A stretch of 64,000 bases of DNA. It comes from Salvator merianae. Lineage: Eukaryota; Chordata; Lepidosauria; Squamata; Teiidae. Below are positions 22,027-36,542 of this stretch, one piece after another. A program made the position numbers and the translations under genes. Each line of letters begins with the position of its first letter. The first letter of the stretch is position 1. Where the stretch lies: positions 128,375,936-128,439,935 of the forward strand of contig QVOM02000034.1 of assembly GCA_003586115.2 (NCBI GenBank), read 5' to 3'. Below the pieces are notes generated by a model. That model did not search any database. It worked only from the letters and a program-made list of their open reading frames with translations, and was not told the DNA's origin.

Positions 22027-25000
22027 CTAAAAGCAAAAACTGAATTGAGACTGCATAACCCAGATAAAATAGGAACAAGACAGACACAGCAAAACCCAGT
22101 ATTGTATGCATAAAAGTCATTGCTTTTTGAATGTACAAGCAATTAAGGGAAGTGTAACACAAAAAACAAGCATCAGAAAATAAAATGGAAAATGCTTTAA
22201 AAAAGAAAGTGGTGAGACAAGGATAACAAAAATACAGGGGGCTATTTCTGAAAAAAAAATAAGATGCATTTTAACGGTTCTGCATTGCTAAAATGTGCTC
22301 TTAGAGACCCAAACTGTGCTCTTTAATTACAGATTTATCTGATTGTTTTGCATATCTGCATAACAGGATTTGAGATCATCCCTTGCTATACGTGTGACAA
22401 ATTGATGCCCAAATTTACATTTTTGTGAGATTGGCCCAGAAAGCAGCAGTTTTCCAGAAATCTGGGAAATGCTGTTTTCTGGGTCCCTTACTATTTCTGA
22501 GATTCTGTATTCACACCTGCAAAGAGCAAAGTAGCAGTGTAAATTGTAATAAAAATTAGCGTATTTGAAATACTGTCTGCACCCACTCAGGGGTGACCTA
22601 TTTTAAGTTGTCACATGCCATGTGACTCTGACGTATAATATTTTCACCCCTAAATGCTAAAACAGAGGAATATAGTTTTGTGCAACTAGACAGTGACCAA
22701 GTAAATGCCAAACTATAATCTTGAAATTATCTATTTTAATTACTTGATTAGTTAATTTTATCATACCAAATTGGGGACAACTGTAAAAACCCATGACTTT
22801 TTGAATACTTGTGGTAACATCTAAATCTTAAATGGATTATAATATAGCTGATTGTATCACCATACAAAACAAAGCAAAAAATCTCTACCGCATATTAATA
22901 GATTCTGAAGTATGAAGTCTTCAGATTGTGGCGTGAACTGTTTTCAGAACTCAGCTGGGTCAATGTAAATACTTGGCTCAGAACATTTTTAGTTCAGAGC
23001 AAAATAAAGCCACTGTGTATATAACAGGCTTTTACGTTACATGGTTCTGTTTTTGACAGTTGGTACAAAGTAACTTCCCTTGGAAAGTTTGGTGAAAGCT
23101 GTCTTCGTTTGTTTAATACAAGTCTGCATTTGGCTTGAGGGGCACCACTGAATCACACTGGTAGACTAGACAATTCATCCACAGCGTGACTGACCTGCTG
23201 CTAGAGAGGGCCATCTGTGTGCAGCTCCACTGACTTATTAGATAGCTTAGCCCCCCCACACACACTTCTACAGTGCCACTGGTTTTTACTGGATGACGGT
23301 GTCTTATCTCCATGAAGCCACTGACGTGCACTGGTAAACTGGGCCTCCATTGTTTCTCCAGCTCCCAATTTTCCACAGGTGTCAATTACTTTCTTAACAC
23401 AGTTTTGCACTACACTATACATATTTTGATAATTTTTTAAATTTAATTTTATATGCCTTATACCTTGTCCCATCATCTGAGGGCCTTGCGGTAGCTTACA
23501 AATTTAAGGATATAAATGATAAAATCGAAATCCAATAACATGCAAGAGATGACTGTAATAAAACTACTCTGTAAAATACCAACAGATGACTGCAAGTTAT
23601 ACAACATATCTTAAGTCCTGAGCAGTTCTTCACTTCCAGGGTGATTTCTCAACCAGAAGAAATGTAATATATGCTCCCCCATATAGCAAAGGAATAAAAT
23701 GAAAATGAACTAGGCAGGATTTTCTGCATGAGAAATACTGCATGAGAAATTAAGACCAGAAAGTCCCACATGATGCACTCAGCTTTATCTCAGTTATCTG
23801 CTCTTGTAGCCTTGCCTGCTTCCTGCTAATCAGACATGGTTGTCAAACTCCTCCTCCATTTTCTCTGTGAGACTGATAGATTTCTTTTCAGCCCCCTCAC
23901 ACATTTCTAGGAACCCAGTTCAGGAGGGGGCAGATTTCAGCTTTTATTTAAAACAAGGATCAGCTTCTGACATTGTCTGGAAGTGAAGTAAGAAGAGGTG
24001 AAACAGGAAGAGACTTCTAGTTGCAATGAGATTCAATCAGTGCAGTTACTTCATTAGAGAATAATTAACTCCTTCTTAACTTTTTTTCTAAGTCTCCGAT
24101 AAAATCTACAGAAGAGTACAAAAGAGCAACGTGTTTTGTTCTGGCACTGAAACAAAGCATAGTGTGTGATCACACAGAACATTTTTGGGGCGCATATTCA
24201 CAAAGGATCACCCCATTTGTGGACACAGGGAAAAAACCTGTGACACACAGTTTTTTAAAAGAAGCACCGAAAAGTCTCCTACTTTGCTTCTCTTCTCATG
24301 AGTGCCTTCACCTCTAAGCCTAGCAACCCTCCATAGCAGCAAGTGCTTGTCATTCACTGGATGCCACTGGCCAGATTTTTTGGATCCCTGATTAGTCTGC
24401 CCCTAGCAGTCATTCCCACTGGCTACAGGACCCTCTGTCGCCTTCTGCCCCATTCACCCCAAACAGGATTCTCGTCCCAAGAGCTTTTCTTTCCCATCTG
24501 TGGAAGGGCTGGATAAACAAAGGGTTGGGGACACAGTTAAGTGTTCTTTTAAAAAAAAAAAAATTTGCATGCCCCTCGGGTCTCAAAATAATTCCAGAAG
24601 CATCCATAACCACATGTGTGAATACATCCATAGACAACTAAGAACATTCCATCAGAACAGCCGAAACACTTGGTTTTTTTAACAGAAAACATAGGACATT
24701 CTAAATCTTCCACCTATAGGGAACAACTGGGAACACGTTCCATGTTCTCAGTTCTGTACATGTGTCTGTCTGTCCTGATCTACCATTTTGCCAGTGAAAG
24801 GACTGGCCAATGGGGGATGAAATGAAGATTTTTTAAAAAAATCCTCCCATCTACCTTGGGGACAGGCAGGAAAGAAAAAGCTTCAAAGGAGCCCCAAAGC
24901 AGCCGTTAGAACATTCACAATGTGAGACGTTTTATCCTGAACACCAACCCTATTTTTGAACAAGTGCTTTATTCTAAGATTAGAACACTTGGAATCTCCT

Positions 25001-27920
25001 GTTTTGATTTAGTGTTCCAAGTTCAGAAAGTTCTGTACATCTCTGAAATGGTCAGAACCAAAATACTACCTGCAAGACTGATTTCTTAAGCAGTTGGAGA
25101 CATCATGAGTGCCAGCAACAGGTCGTCAGAGACACATCATGGTTTATCACAACATGCAAATGTGGTCACTCTGGAAACAGTGTGAAGACATTCCCAGAAC
25201 AACTGGATATAATCCAGTTTGCTTGTAAATTCTTGCACAGTGAATGAGTGTCAAACAGAAACAAGCTTCTCATTATATTGACCTTTTTCTTCCAAAAAGT
25301 AAAAAAAAAAAAATGACCAAGTGAAGTATTTTACTACACTTTACAGTTATCAGGCTTTCCAATTCAACATCTGTCACCATTACGTTGTGAACACAGTTTG
25401 TTCATCAACAAAATTCTTCCCACTATGATAAAATTTCTATCTTCAGATGAAGTTTTAAGAAGCCTCTTTCAATAGCACACATAAACTTTTATACCAACTG
25501 TGCACTCCTGCTCCAGTCACTCTGTGCTGTAACAACCATACAGTTACAGTTTTAAGAAGTAAGAGATAACAGTTTAATCTTTGCTTTAGTGACAGCTTTG
25601 TTTGGGAATTTAGCTAAGAGCTGTTTATTGGCAAGGCATCATAATCAAAATAGAAAATAGCTTTAAAACATCAGCCTGTGACCGTGTATATCTAAATATA
25701 GAAAGCAAAGCAAACATGCAGAATACAGGCACGCCTTTGTTAGTAACCTCCCCAAAAGGTTTTAAAAATCAGAGATATCATCAAAACTGGGGGAAAGGAG
25801 CAGAACACATGACTCTCATCTGACTAAGAAATCCACCAACATTTCCACAAATATAATAGAGATGGGAATAGATTTCACAGGCGGGTTGTTTCTTAAGACT
25901 TTAATGGCTAGACTGAACATTCTGTACCTTAACTGCGAAGCATTTGACACTGTATAATCAACCTTGAAAGTTAGGCCCCAGCTACCAGAAAAGGAATATT
26001 AACAGAAAGGTTTCAAACTCTCTCAAACTGACCCCAACTCTGCATTTTCCGAGACTCCAGTTTCATAATTTATGACAACTCTGCCTTCTTGCCTGCAAGC
26101 TGCTCTTAATTTTTATTCCTTTTACATGTCAGCCCCAAGAACAACATAAGCAACACATGGAAACAAAAGTAAGAGGAACTACACCGAAGCAGTATGTCTA
26201 CATACACACTCACAATGCATGCACACGCTGAAATGCCTGATGCATAGCAGAGAGATGCACAAACTGGTCCAGTATATTACAAACTGCAAACCAGGAAAAC
26301 AATCTGCCACCAAACTCTAGAACTGACAGTCCACTGGAGCGGCTGTCTGATGAATGGTTTTCGGTCACACCTTGGCCTTTCCCTCCTTTTCTAGCACAGC
26401 CACCATTTCCACAGAACATCCCCTGTCACCCCCTTTCTCTTGTCATGCACTCTGCCTTCCCACAATTATTTTTCACCATCACATCATCACATCCATGTGG
26501 GTATCTACCTACTCCCTATAGGCCTATGCCACTCTGTTGTTGCCAGCTGCATGGTCTTTCCAAATCCTCATTGCTGGTGACAGCATAACAGCAGGTGCCT
26601 GCTAGAGAAGATAGGAGCCCACAGTGTCAATGGGGGGGGGGGGAATAGTGTAAGGATAGCGGGGCACATGATGGGAGGAAGGGGGACAGTGGGGCATGTT
26701 CTTGGAACACAGTGGGAAACATGGGGGGGAAAGGAAGAGGCCAGGGCATGATGTGGGGAGAATAAAAATGTCAAACCATCTGTCGAATTCCCCCAGTTTG
26801 AACCTCACAACTTTTAGCAGTGTTCAGTCCAACAGCAAATCCTTTCCCATCAAGTTGGTTACACACAGTGCACAGTTGGGCACATCCATAGTGCACAGTG
26901 TACCAAACCAGTTCAGGTTCATTAGAAACTACTGCATGGTTCTATGTGTTCAGAGCTTGACTAGATTCTATGCATGTCGATTGCTCTCTTAATGAATCCT
27001 ACTTATGTGTATGTTTGACCTAAAATTCCCACTTTCCATTATCCTTACCACAGAATTCTCACTACATAAGGAAAGCAGGCATAACCTTCTACAGAAATGC
27101 TACCCAATCTCAATATTCTTTATTTCTCATAACAGAGATCCAAGTTTGGTATTTCTTTCAACTGCTGAGGCCTGCCTTTGGATACATACTGAACCACCCT
27201 AAATGATGCTTTCAGGCACAAAAGCTTCTAGCATTTTTCCTGTTCATTTTCTGTAGAAATAGTTTTAAAACTACAGTGACACTAATTTGAAAAGAAAGGA
27301 CACGGTTCTCTTGGAAAAACAGACATCACAGCAATGCAATACAATGGATATGTTTTCCTTAAATGGAAGAAGCTTGGTTTCCTTATTAAGAGGTGTAAGA
27401 TAGTGCAAATTTAACTGGACAGCAGTCAGCTCCAGCTTTTCTCCACAAAGAATAGTAAAATCTGCATCAACCACACCATAATTACAGCAACTGTAACCTA
27501 ATTATTAGGTGTTCTCTCATTGTGGTTTGATTAATTATTCTTTTTATTAATCTCCAACTTCCATCCAAGAAGTCATTAGATTATTTTGTGGCTCCTGTTT
27601 TGTCACAGGATAATTTGTGAGGGAATGCACTACGTGAACCAGCTGGCTCTTTCCCATCGGTTGCCTTAAATTGCACCCAAAACTTTGCTTCTCACCGCCG
27701 GGGACTGACAGAAAAAGTGCTCCTGAAGAAGCCACAGAGTGCCACACTAAGGAAAGCCCAAGTATGCCAGAAAACAATGTGTGGTCACTCAGACAAAGGT
27801 GAGAGGAAATGATCTGTGTCATGATCTGACTGTATTTATAGCAAAGGAATCAGAGAAGATCTACTACAAAAACTGAGACACATTTATTAAAAAGGCTGAT
27901 TTGGTTACACTTCTTCTCAC
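22027..27920 (-). other. LAMC1 intron 2, no named element
   Basis: The 5.9-kb intron lies between exons 2 and 3. I recognise no transposon with confidence. Local features are A runs at about 25303-25313, a G run at about 26632-26643, a short c/a-rich stretch near 23250-23265 and a small direct repeat tgcatgagaaatac at 23727-23750. Open frames on the minus strand near 23113-23476 show no family likeness. Confidence 0.6.
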
Positions 27921-28225
27921 CTGTAAGACAGGACTGTTGTCAAAGTTATATGCGCTAGGCCTCCCCTCCAGTGTTGAAAATGCCACGTTGCCTCCTGTGA
28001 GAGGAGATATATCGCTGAATTCATCTGTACAAAGCGCTTGCTGTTCGTCCTCCCCAGTTCTGATGAATCCTCGATTAGGTTTGCGATAGGTATTCTCACA
28101 GGAGCCGCTGTAGTACTGGTAAGGCACCCATGGGCCATCTTCTCGAGTGCGCTTGTAGATGGCAAAGCTCTCTGGTCGGCTGGTATGGAATTTCAGGCGA
28201 ACATATGTAATATCAAAGGACTTTC
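27921..28225 (-). CDS. LAMC1: LAMC1 exon 2: laminin N-terminal (LN) domain, middle part
   Basis: The exon is 305 bp: two bases completing a glycine codon, then 101 codons. It begins with [12 protein letters not shown], passes through [10 protein letters not shown] and [19 protein letters not shown], and ends at NSPVLQ. These are hallmark blocks of the LN (domain VI) fold of laminin gamma-1. The acceptor is ttatag at 28226-28231 and the donor is CAG then gtgaga at 27920-27915. The LN domain mediates calcium-dependent laminin polymerisation outside the cell. Family knowledge says exon 1 supplies the signal peptide and the first part of this domain, which is not in the window. No stop or frameshift interrupts the exon, and the residues are close to mammalian gamma-1, so the copy looks functional. 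Confidence 0.97.
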
Positions 28226-30835
28226 CTATAAATAAGAAAAGAGCAAAATACAGTAGAGATTAAGATGAAAGATGCTGAATTTAGGGGCAAAAAAGTCTCT
28301 TTGCTTTGAAGGCATGATACTAAGCACAATATTTTTTTTAAAAAAAAAACTTGCTCGGAAATGGCCAAGTCCATCAAAATAGAATGAATGTAACATACAC
28401 ATAGCTCCTTGGCTGACTTCTGGCAAGTTACAATCTCTTAGCCTAGCCTACCTCAGAGGGTTGCTGTGAAGGTAAAATGGATGAAAGAAAAATAGCCATC
28501 TTCGGTTCTTTGGAAGGAAGGGAGGATACAGGTGCATGGGTGCAACCATTATGCTTTTCTGTCATTCTATTCATGAATATAACTTTTTTTTCCCCCAAAA
28601 TATGAATGAAATAAATCTCTGGTAAGAAAGAAATCCCATCAAGAAATCAGAAGTGATTCTCCTTCTCTGGTGAACATAGGCAGGCAACTTAATGATTCAT
28701 CTCCTTACCTGCAACTCTAGGTGGCGTAACAGGGATTTAATATTTATTTTCCCAGAAATAGCATGGCTTACTTCTAATTGCCAAAATTCTGCATGCCATC
28801 AAATGTTGTAGCAACTGTGAATGTTTGGTGAATGACAATTTTCATATTATAGCTCAAGGAAATGCTTTTCTAAGAGTTTCTAAGATGAAGCCCATCTGCA
28901 TGAATATGATAAGGAGGGTACTGATAGCCAGGAAGACTTCTATTCTCATCTCATCTTAATCCATCAACATCTAAGGTATCCTTAAACAAGCCATTTCAGC
29001 CTCAAAGCCAGAAGGCAAGCAAGAACTATTGCAGTTCATGGGGGCATTCTATAGATGATTGACACAGAGAAATATCTTGATTACATGAAATCCGATATAA
29101 ATGCAAACTTTCACTATTGATATTTTTAATGAGGGGTCCATATAATTTTGGTTCGCTGCAAGGGAACATGTCTACTGGTATGAATCTGGGGTATTGCACA
29201 GAGCAAAAATCAAATCAGTTTGAATCAGAAATGCTTATGGTGTCTCCCGCAGAAGACACCCTCATGCTTTCACTTATAGCTGACACATAAAGGAGGAAAT
29301 GCTGGAGCTAAGCCAGGGAACTGGAACTGATGAGCCTCTTCTTACAATTAAGACCTTTGTTTGTCTGCCATTTTGATCCATTATAGTTAAGACTGAGGAA
29401 CTGTTTTCAGCTCAGATTAACCACCCTGGGAAGGAAGAAAAGAGGAAGTTCCTTTGACATTGCCTTCAAAGACTTAATCAAGTAAAAAAAAAAAAAAAAA
29501 AGCTTGAGGATTTACAACCTTTAACAAAACAAACTATGCGCTTTCTTCCGCATGCATGATGCAGACCACTCTCCAGCTTACAAGCATTTCCCATCAGGTT
29601 GGTTCAAACAGCCTCCCTTATAGAATCTTTCCAGTTACTGGCACAACATCAAACATACCAAATAAATGTTGAACAGTATTTCTACTTTCCAGGAATGCAA
29701 CAGTGTGACACATCAGACATTTCTCCCGATACCTTCTTATAGCTCAATTTGTTTGGCAGACTGCTTACCATCAGGCAGCCCTTTCCACATCAATTTGTCT
29801 GAAAAAGAATCTTTTCAAATAATACGTAATTGTGTACAGCAAAGTTTCTCAAACTGTGTACTGAGGTAACCCACAACCTCTACTTAGGTGGTTCATGAAA
29901 AAGCTGTAGAGCAGTTGATTTTTTACCCCCAACTGTGGAGATCAAGGACATTTTGTTTAATCAACACTGGATTTATTTGAAAGGGTTAAGAAGGCATTGA
30001 TCTAAGCTCTACACCTAAGTTTTAATCCATCTTTATTAACCTCTGGAGTGAAAAGAACACATCAGCAAATTGGTTAGTCTTTTCCTTCCACATTATCTGA
30101 TCCAAGGTGGATTTTCTGAAAAATGGATAAAATCCAGACAGAAAGCATTGTTTCTCCTTAATACAAGTTAGGGGGTTTGTTGTGGTGCTCAAACAGATTT
30201 TGGGAATCTGGACCAAAAAAAAAGTTGATGATTGCTTAAAAGGGAGGGAAGAGGAAACGGACTGGACTACTTGTAATGAACTGAAGAGGAACATACAACA
30301 TACGTAGTAGAAAAAATGAGAGAAATGAGAGCTTGAGGCAGACTAGCAGCTATGAACAGGATCATTCCTAAAATTTCAGGAACACTGTGTGTAGCTGGGT
30401 CCTTAGTGGCAAAAACCATGGACCATAATTTTCCTCATACTGATTTAAGACAATGATGGCAGAAGTGGAGGGAAGGAAAAATAACCTTGACAAGAGCAGC
30501 AGCACACCATGAAAGCAAAAGTACTCTAGTGCATATTCTGGAGTAAGTCTTATAAGTCCACAATAATTACTCCACCGAAATGTGTCCATGGGACACAGTG
30601 GAAGTTACATCTGAGATGATGTTCATACTACACTGCAGTACAATTTATATTGTGCAGGTCTGAAAGACCAACAAAGAAGGGAGCGAGGAACAAAATAAAG
30701 CTAAGCACTTTCAAGATTATCTACTTTCAGTGTGAAAAAACCAGTGGAGCTTCAGACAGTTACAAATTCTTTCCTCCCTGGAGATAGCTCTTACCTCTTC
30801 ACAGACAATCAGATCAATAATTCTATTTAAATTTC

Positions 30836-30965
30836 AAAGACGTAGCCATGTTAGTCTGGATCAGTATAGCAAGGGGATCTAGTAGCACCTTAGAGACTAA
30901 CAAAGAGAAAGAAGTTGGTAGCATGGGCTTTTCTAGACTAAGCCTACTTCACCAGATACATCCAT
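30836..30965 (+). repeat. Interspersed repeat of a widespread sauropsid family, fragment
   Basis: The stretch contains gtagccatgttagtctggat, then gatctagtagcacctta, gagactaacaaag and a later acttcaccagatac. These phrases recur in the same order in dispersed repeats of many reptile genomes. I cannot name the family. No coding part is present. Confidence 0.55.
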
Positions 30966-31856
30966 CCACACTGGAGAAACCTTTGGACTACAAAATGGGA
31001 CTACATCCCACTTCAATCGTGGACTGCTTACAAGCAGTCCACCAACATCCTACTGTGGTATATCAGAACATGGCCTTGGTGCACACCTGAATACCAAGCC
31101 TAGCATCATTTTGGCCCAGTGCCTGAAAGCAGTGCCAGAAGCACTCCACTTCTGATGGGATAGCAAAAAAAGCCCCAGATGGCAACTTCAAAGGGGAAAC
31201 TATTGTTACTGCCCTCCAAAGCTGGACCAAGATAGGCTATCTGCAATGCAGACAATCTTAGAAATGGTCCAGCAGAAGCCCGCCCCACTTTGGACAAGTT
31301 GCCTATTCTGGTCCACTCTAGCCCATCATAGCATGGGATACCCCCACACACTGCAAAAATGTCCAAAGAGCCCTGTAGAAAGGGTTGAAGATAGAGCTAA
31401 AAGAACCCTTAGGAACACTCAAAAATCTCATCCCAGCATATGCCTATCCCAGCATAAGGAATGGGGAGAGGGGAAGAAAGTTCTGGAGCCCCTGCCCAGC
31501 AACAACAACAACAAAAACCCAGCATCAAAAACAAGGAGAAGGGGGAAAAAAACACATAACAGCAACAATAAATAATAACCACAACAAAGATCAGTTAAAG
31601 ACAATGAGTCACAAGGAACTGAATTAATATGAAGTAAATTAACATGGAGTAAGCTCCTCACCAAGGAACCTCCAGCGGCAGAAGAAGGACACTGGAGATC
31701 AAAATCGCAGTTAAGGTGCTTAAAGCCTTGGTTCCTGCTCCTGTAACAAATGACATCCCAGGCAATGGTCTACCCATACATAAAGACCTTCATTATCCTT
31801 ATTGAGAATTAAAGCCTATAGCTTGATTGGACCTCGTAAAAAATAAGAAGCCAAGG

Positions 31857-31958
31857 CAGTTTATGTAGGATCAGCATTGCATGAGCCCTTCAGTTTATGC
31901 AGGACCATGGTTGCATGAATTCTTCAGTTTATGCACGATCAGGATTGCATGAGCCCTT
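31857..31958 (+). repeat. Minisatellite, three copies of a 34-bp unit
   Basis: The unit begins cagtttatg and contains a ggatca core and ttgcatgagcccttc. Copies start at 31857, 31891 and 31925 with exact 34-bp spacing; the middle copy is the most diverged. Confidence 0.9.
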
Positions 31959-33194
31959 CTTGTCAGGCATTTCCAACATATAGTTAAAATTAGCATCAGC
32001 TGCATCTTCTGGTTCCTCCTCTGCATGGAATGTTCAGCAACAATCTAATCAGGAAAAACTTAGGAGGAAGCTCTGTGACCTGAATGGACAATATTTTGGT
32101 GCATGTGCACTTTGAGTGGTAAAGCCGTTCACAACTGAGGTACCACCATACAGAAAGCGCCACATGTCTATTCAAAGTTGCATAGAATACTCTTTACCAT
32201 AACAGCTATATGATATGGAGATGGCAGAATTTTAAAAAGTACTGTTATTGGCAGAACAGAAGAATTTGGCTTCCACATATTCAGTAGCACTAAGGCCAAG
32301 AATTCTACTGAAGTTCACTGACATGGAGAAATAGTTCTAACAGTTACAAGTTCAGTGTGTGGGAGTTGTTTTTTTCTTCCCCAACCTTCTGAATTGAAAA
32401 TGAAATGAGAGTTCCTGAGTCTCACTGTTCAAGAACACTAGCACTTCTGTTATGAGATGTTTCAAGGAATTTTCAGTAAGGATGAGCTAGACAGCTTGAC
32501 AGAGCTTATTGTTTTCCGGTTTTTACAGCGATGCAGACCGAAGCACCACTGGCTGCCACGTCTCAGCCTGAAAATATCACAGGAAGTGTTTTTTGTAAAT
32601 GGTGCCACAACACTCAAGACAAATGATTTCTGCACCTCTCACAGCCCGCAGGGCAGTGAAGTGTAGTGTGGACTCTACTGCAATAATGTTGTGGTGACAT
32701 CCGAAAGAATGAACCTGCAGAGCAGCTGAGCAAGAGAAACGGCCATGGGGTATCTGAAACAGTTAAAAAGGATTACAACTGTGGGAAGAGTCTGTAAAAG
32801 TGCCTCAAAAAACACCTTCCTCTCAAGGCTTTTTGGCTCTAAGAAAAGTTCCCAGGGTGAGGTGTACAGCTGTAAGCCAGCTGTTACTTTTTCACCTCAG
32901 TGGGCAGGATTGCAAGTGCACACAATCTCATCGTAATCTACGCGTTCCAGAGTCAGGCAACAAACACACACACACACAGACTTTGCTCAGCACCAGACAC
33001 AACAAAATGTCTCTCGCTTTTTTTTACATATACCATTCAAACATGATATGATTGTTTACAATACAGCTGTAAAGATATCTTAGGATTGGAACAGCAATTT
33101 CAGTTACTGCATGGATCATATGTCCTACTTTTATTCCCTGAACCAACTTCATGGCTGTTGCAGCAAAACATGAAGATCCTGTCTCGTTTAAACA

Positions 33195-33440
33195 AGTTGC
33201 ACGAATGCTTTTTATATGTTTTATTTGTTTTTATTTCTTATCATACTGGAGATTATTCACTGAGTTTTATTCATGTTTTTAATTTTGTTACTCAGTATTT
33301 GTTTTTAAGGAATGTCTCTTACTGTTGTTGTTTATATTGAATTTAATCATTTTTATCTCTAAATTTGTAAGTCACCCAAAGTCTTCAGATGATGGGGCAG
33401 GGTACAAGCCTAATAATGATGTTGATGATGATGACAAGCA
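33195..33440 (+). mobile_element. Probable L2-type LINE 3' tail
   Basis: A T-rich stretch is followed by gtaagtcacccaaagtcttc and ggggcagggtacaagcctaa, then a tgatgatgatgac microsatellite end. This matches the 3' architecture of L2-like LINEs, with a conserved end followed by short tandem repeats. No coding sequence remains. Confidence 0.5.
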
Positions 33441-34168
33441 ATATTACATATCAACATGAGAGTTCAGCTGTGGAGGAAGGTTGAGAGCTGCAGTCATTTC
33501 ACTTGCAATGCATCTGTTTTCTCACTTCTGGTTCACATGAGGACACTGGTTTGTATCAAGTTGTGTACCAACTGGCACATAAGTAGCATGTTCACTGTTA
33601 ATTTCACCCTTAGTACTCCAACAGGACTGAGTCTGGACATAAAGAACAGAAAGCAGTACAACCCTTGCTGCCAATTCCCAGTTCAGACAACTGTCTCAGC
33701 AGAATACAACGGTTAACGGTATCCATCATCTCTGAGGGATCCACTGGAATCAACAAGGCCAGGCACACCATCTTTATACAAAGGGCACCTCACAAGAAAA
33801 ATGAAGCAGTTCTAGTGCTGAACCTAGCTCTCACCCCTGATTAAAATGGCATTCAGAAAATCCATTTCATCCAACAGAACCTGTAACTGGTCTACAAAAC
33901 AGTCAACAGTAGCAAACAGTCAATAGCCAGCTACATTTCCAGCCTGGAGAGAGAATTTTAAGAAGAGGACTCATGATTGCCTTTTGAGACAATAAAGGAC
34001 CTCCAACGCCTGCAAGGAGATGTTTTCATCTTCCTCACTCATGACAATCTTTCCCTCCCTGCTAGATATTGTAGGTCAACGATGTCATATGTCCAGACCA
34101 CAAGCAGCTGGATTTACTCAATGAAGGACCTTACCCACACTTTCAAGCTATTCATTAATAAAGATGAA

Positions 34169-34284
34169 GGCTACATCCAGATGTCACTTACTTATTCCAC
34201 TATATTTGGATATTCCGGAATAAAGCATGGATATTCTAGAATATCCAAATTTAGTGGAATAAGTAAGCGATGTCTGAATGCGGC
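34169..34284. mobile_element. Palindromic MITE-like element, family with GGCTGCATCCAGACA-type ends
   Basis: The 116-bp element is almost a complete inverted repeat. The left arm 34169-34216 (ggctacatccagatgtcact ... ggatattcc) pairs with the right arm 34237-34284 (complement ggccgcattcagacatcgct ... ggatattct). The same termini occur at 49028-49499, and the inner gatattc(t/c)ggaataaagcatgga string recurs at 49113-49184. Confidence 0.7.
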
Positions 34285-36542
34285 CAAAAAGAGATCAAGA
34301 TGATTTGAAAAATGTAGTGAATGGGGTGCCTAAATCATGACAAATACAAATGATTATCTCCTCAAAATGCCTAACCAGTTGGTCACCAAAGGCTTGCCAA
34401 TATCTTTATAACCAACAGGTAAATGGCGCTGTACCAGTAAATAGGCTGCTACTGCAGTGCAATTCTATGCAATCAGGTATGAATAAATTTTCATTCCACG
34501 TGTTCTTTTCCTTCATGCACAATGCTCACAAATGAATGGCATGATTTCAGTCAAATTACTATAGCAAATGCCACTAAAGTTTGCTTTTGTTGATTCAAAC
34601 AAACGCCTAAAGTACTCAGAACTTTAGATTTGAAAAAGATAGTACTAAATGAGAAATTTTTCTAGCCATTGCCCCTCATTAAGAAGTCCTGCATTATTTC
34701 CTACAGGCAAAATACATAACAAAACCTCCAGGAAAAGGCATACATAAATTTTGTTCATACTACACAAAACAGATCAAAAGCAGGGAGCTGGCTAATACAA
34801 ACGGACCAATTCATATAAAACCATCTGAATGAAAAATGCTTTAGCCAGTGCACTGGCAAGACATTTTGCACCAAACAGTAGGGAGTTTACTGTAGTACAA
34901 GCCACCTTCCTTCCTTTGACTGATACAAAGAATACAAGGCTTTGATCCTACTGCAACCAGGCTGTATTCCTAACCTCCTGATTCTCATAGGATTAATTCA
35001 TCTGTATTTGCAAATTCCTAATTTGCAAAAGTCTTCAGAAATCTAGCCCTTGTGGAAAGATGCCCACTATTGAGGACTGGATCATAAAAATGGTGGAGTT
35101 GGCAGAGATGGACAAATTGACTTGTTTGCCACTTTCTTATATTTTAACAAACTTCTCAAAGAACTGGCAACCCTTTACTGACTTTCTATAGAACACTGAG
35201 AAAGATGTAGTAATTACAGGTTTTGAAGATTAAGTAAGAACAGACTCATTGGGAGAAGACTAAAGAAATGCAAGAAGAGTTGAACATCAAAATTAACATC
35301 AGTTGTCATACAGGAGATTAAAAGTCACTTTTTATTTAGTTTTCTTTTTTTATATGATGTGTTATCTGATTTTAGAGTTTTAGATAAAGTTTGCAAGTTT
35401 TATACTCTGTAAGGGGAGGGGTGATTGTATTTAGAGGTTTTTGTGAGTTCCTTTTATTGCTGTTACAAAGACACAGCCAATACATGAAAAGAGAGAAAAG
35501 GGATTCTTGACTTGTAGCAGGACACAAAGGCAACACAAATGTTTTACAGAATCTGTCAGAAAAGGAGGTGATATGAGCAACATACACTATGGACCTTCTT
35601 CTTTACTGCTCCTTAACCGTGGAACTATCTTGAAAGTATCTGTATAATACACTCTTACATACTTCTTAAAATCTTTTATAAAAACTTGATCTTCCTCTGA
35701 AGCCCAACTAACCTTAAGAAAATAATACAACTTTTGGCTGCTGTTTCTCTTCCTTCCCTCTGCTGTCTTGGTTGCTAAAACCCCTTCTTAATATGCAAAA
35801 GAATCCCTGTACATGGGAGCTGTGACATTATAAATATGCAAGACATAGAACTTCAATATGCAAACAGTTATTTACAATGTGGAACTCAAATAGCATTTTA
35901 AGTATATAAGCTCAGAACCTACCATAAGGAAACACACACACAGAGAAGTCTTTAGACCAACTTAAACATTACACTGAGGTACTATTGTTTCACACTTCAG
36001 CTACGGAAACGGGTAATCCCAAAGGCCTAAACATTGCTGTTCTGCTGACTGCTGGGAAAGTCATTCAAAAATTGTTTTTCCTGTCCTATATGAGCCACAG
36101 GACATTTAAAAAACTGGAAGAATTAACACTGCTAGAATGCTTTGAAGTGTGGTATTCAGTAATTATTGGAGAAAACAAATAACCATGTTTGCTATTCCTC
36201 CCTGCAATCCTCAGAAGCCTAGTAGGAAGAGAGAAAAAACAAACATTGTCCTGTCAACATGACAAAAACAGACTTGCACCGAACATATGACTTGCTATTT
36301 ATGCAATAAAAGGTTTTGGTACATTTAAGTATATATGCTAATCTAGATGCAAGTGTTATATTTTGCCTACCAACTAATTAAACTTGTTCCATAAGTCTTG
36401 TTTTCTAGTCTCAAAAGTCTGGAAATTTATCAGCATTCATTAAACATTTGGCTAGTATAACAAAAAACTAGCCCCAGATACTAGTACATGTCCAACTGTT
36501 ACTCTACTACACTACTGGCAAAAATGGTATTCTTCAGACAGT

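Noticed and set aside
23113..23476. Overlapping minus-strand open frames of about 90 codons
   Set aside because: They show no family likeness, no splice context and ordinary intron composition.
27547..27822. 91-codon minus-strand frame just downstream of exon 2
   Set aside because: It lies in intron 2 past a clear donor site and has no laminin or other similarity.
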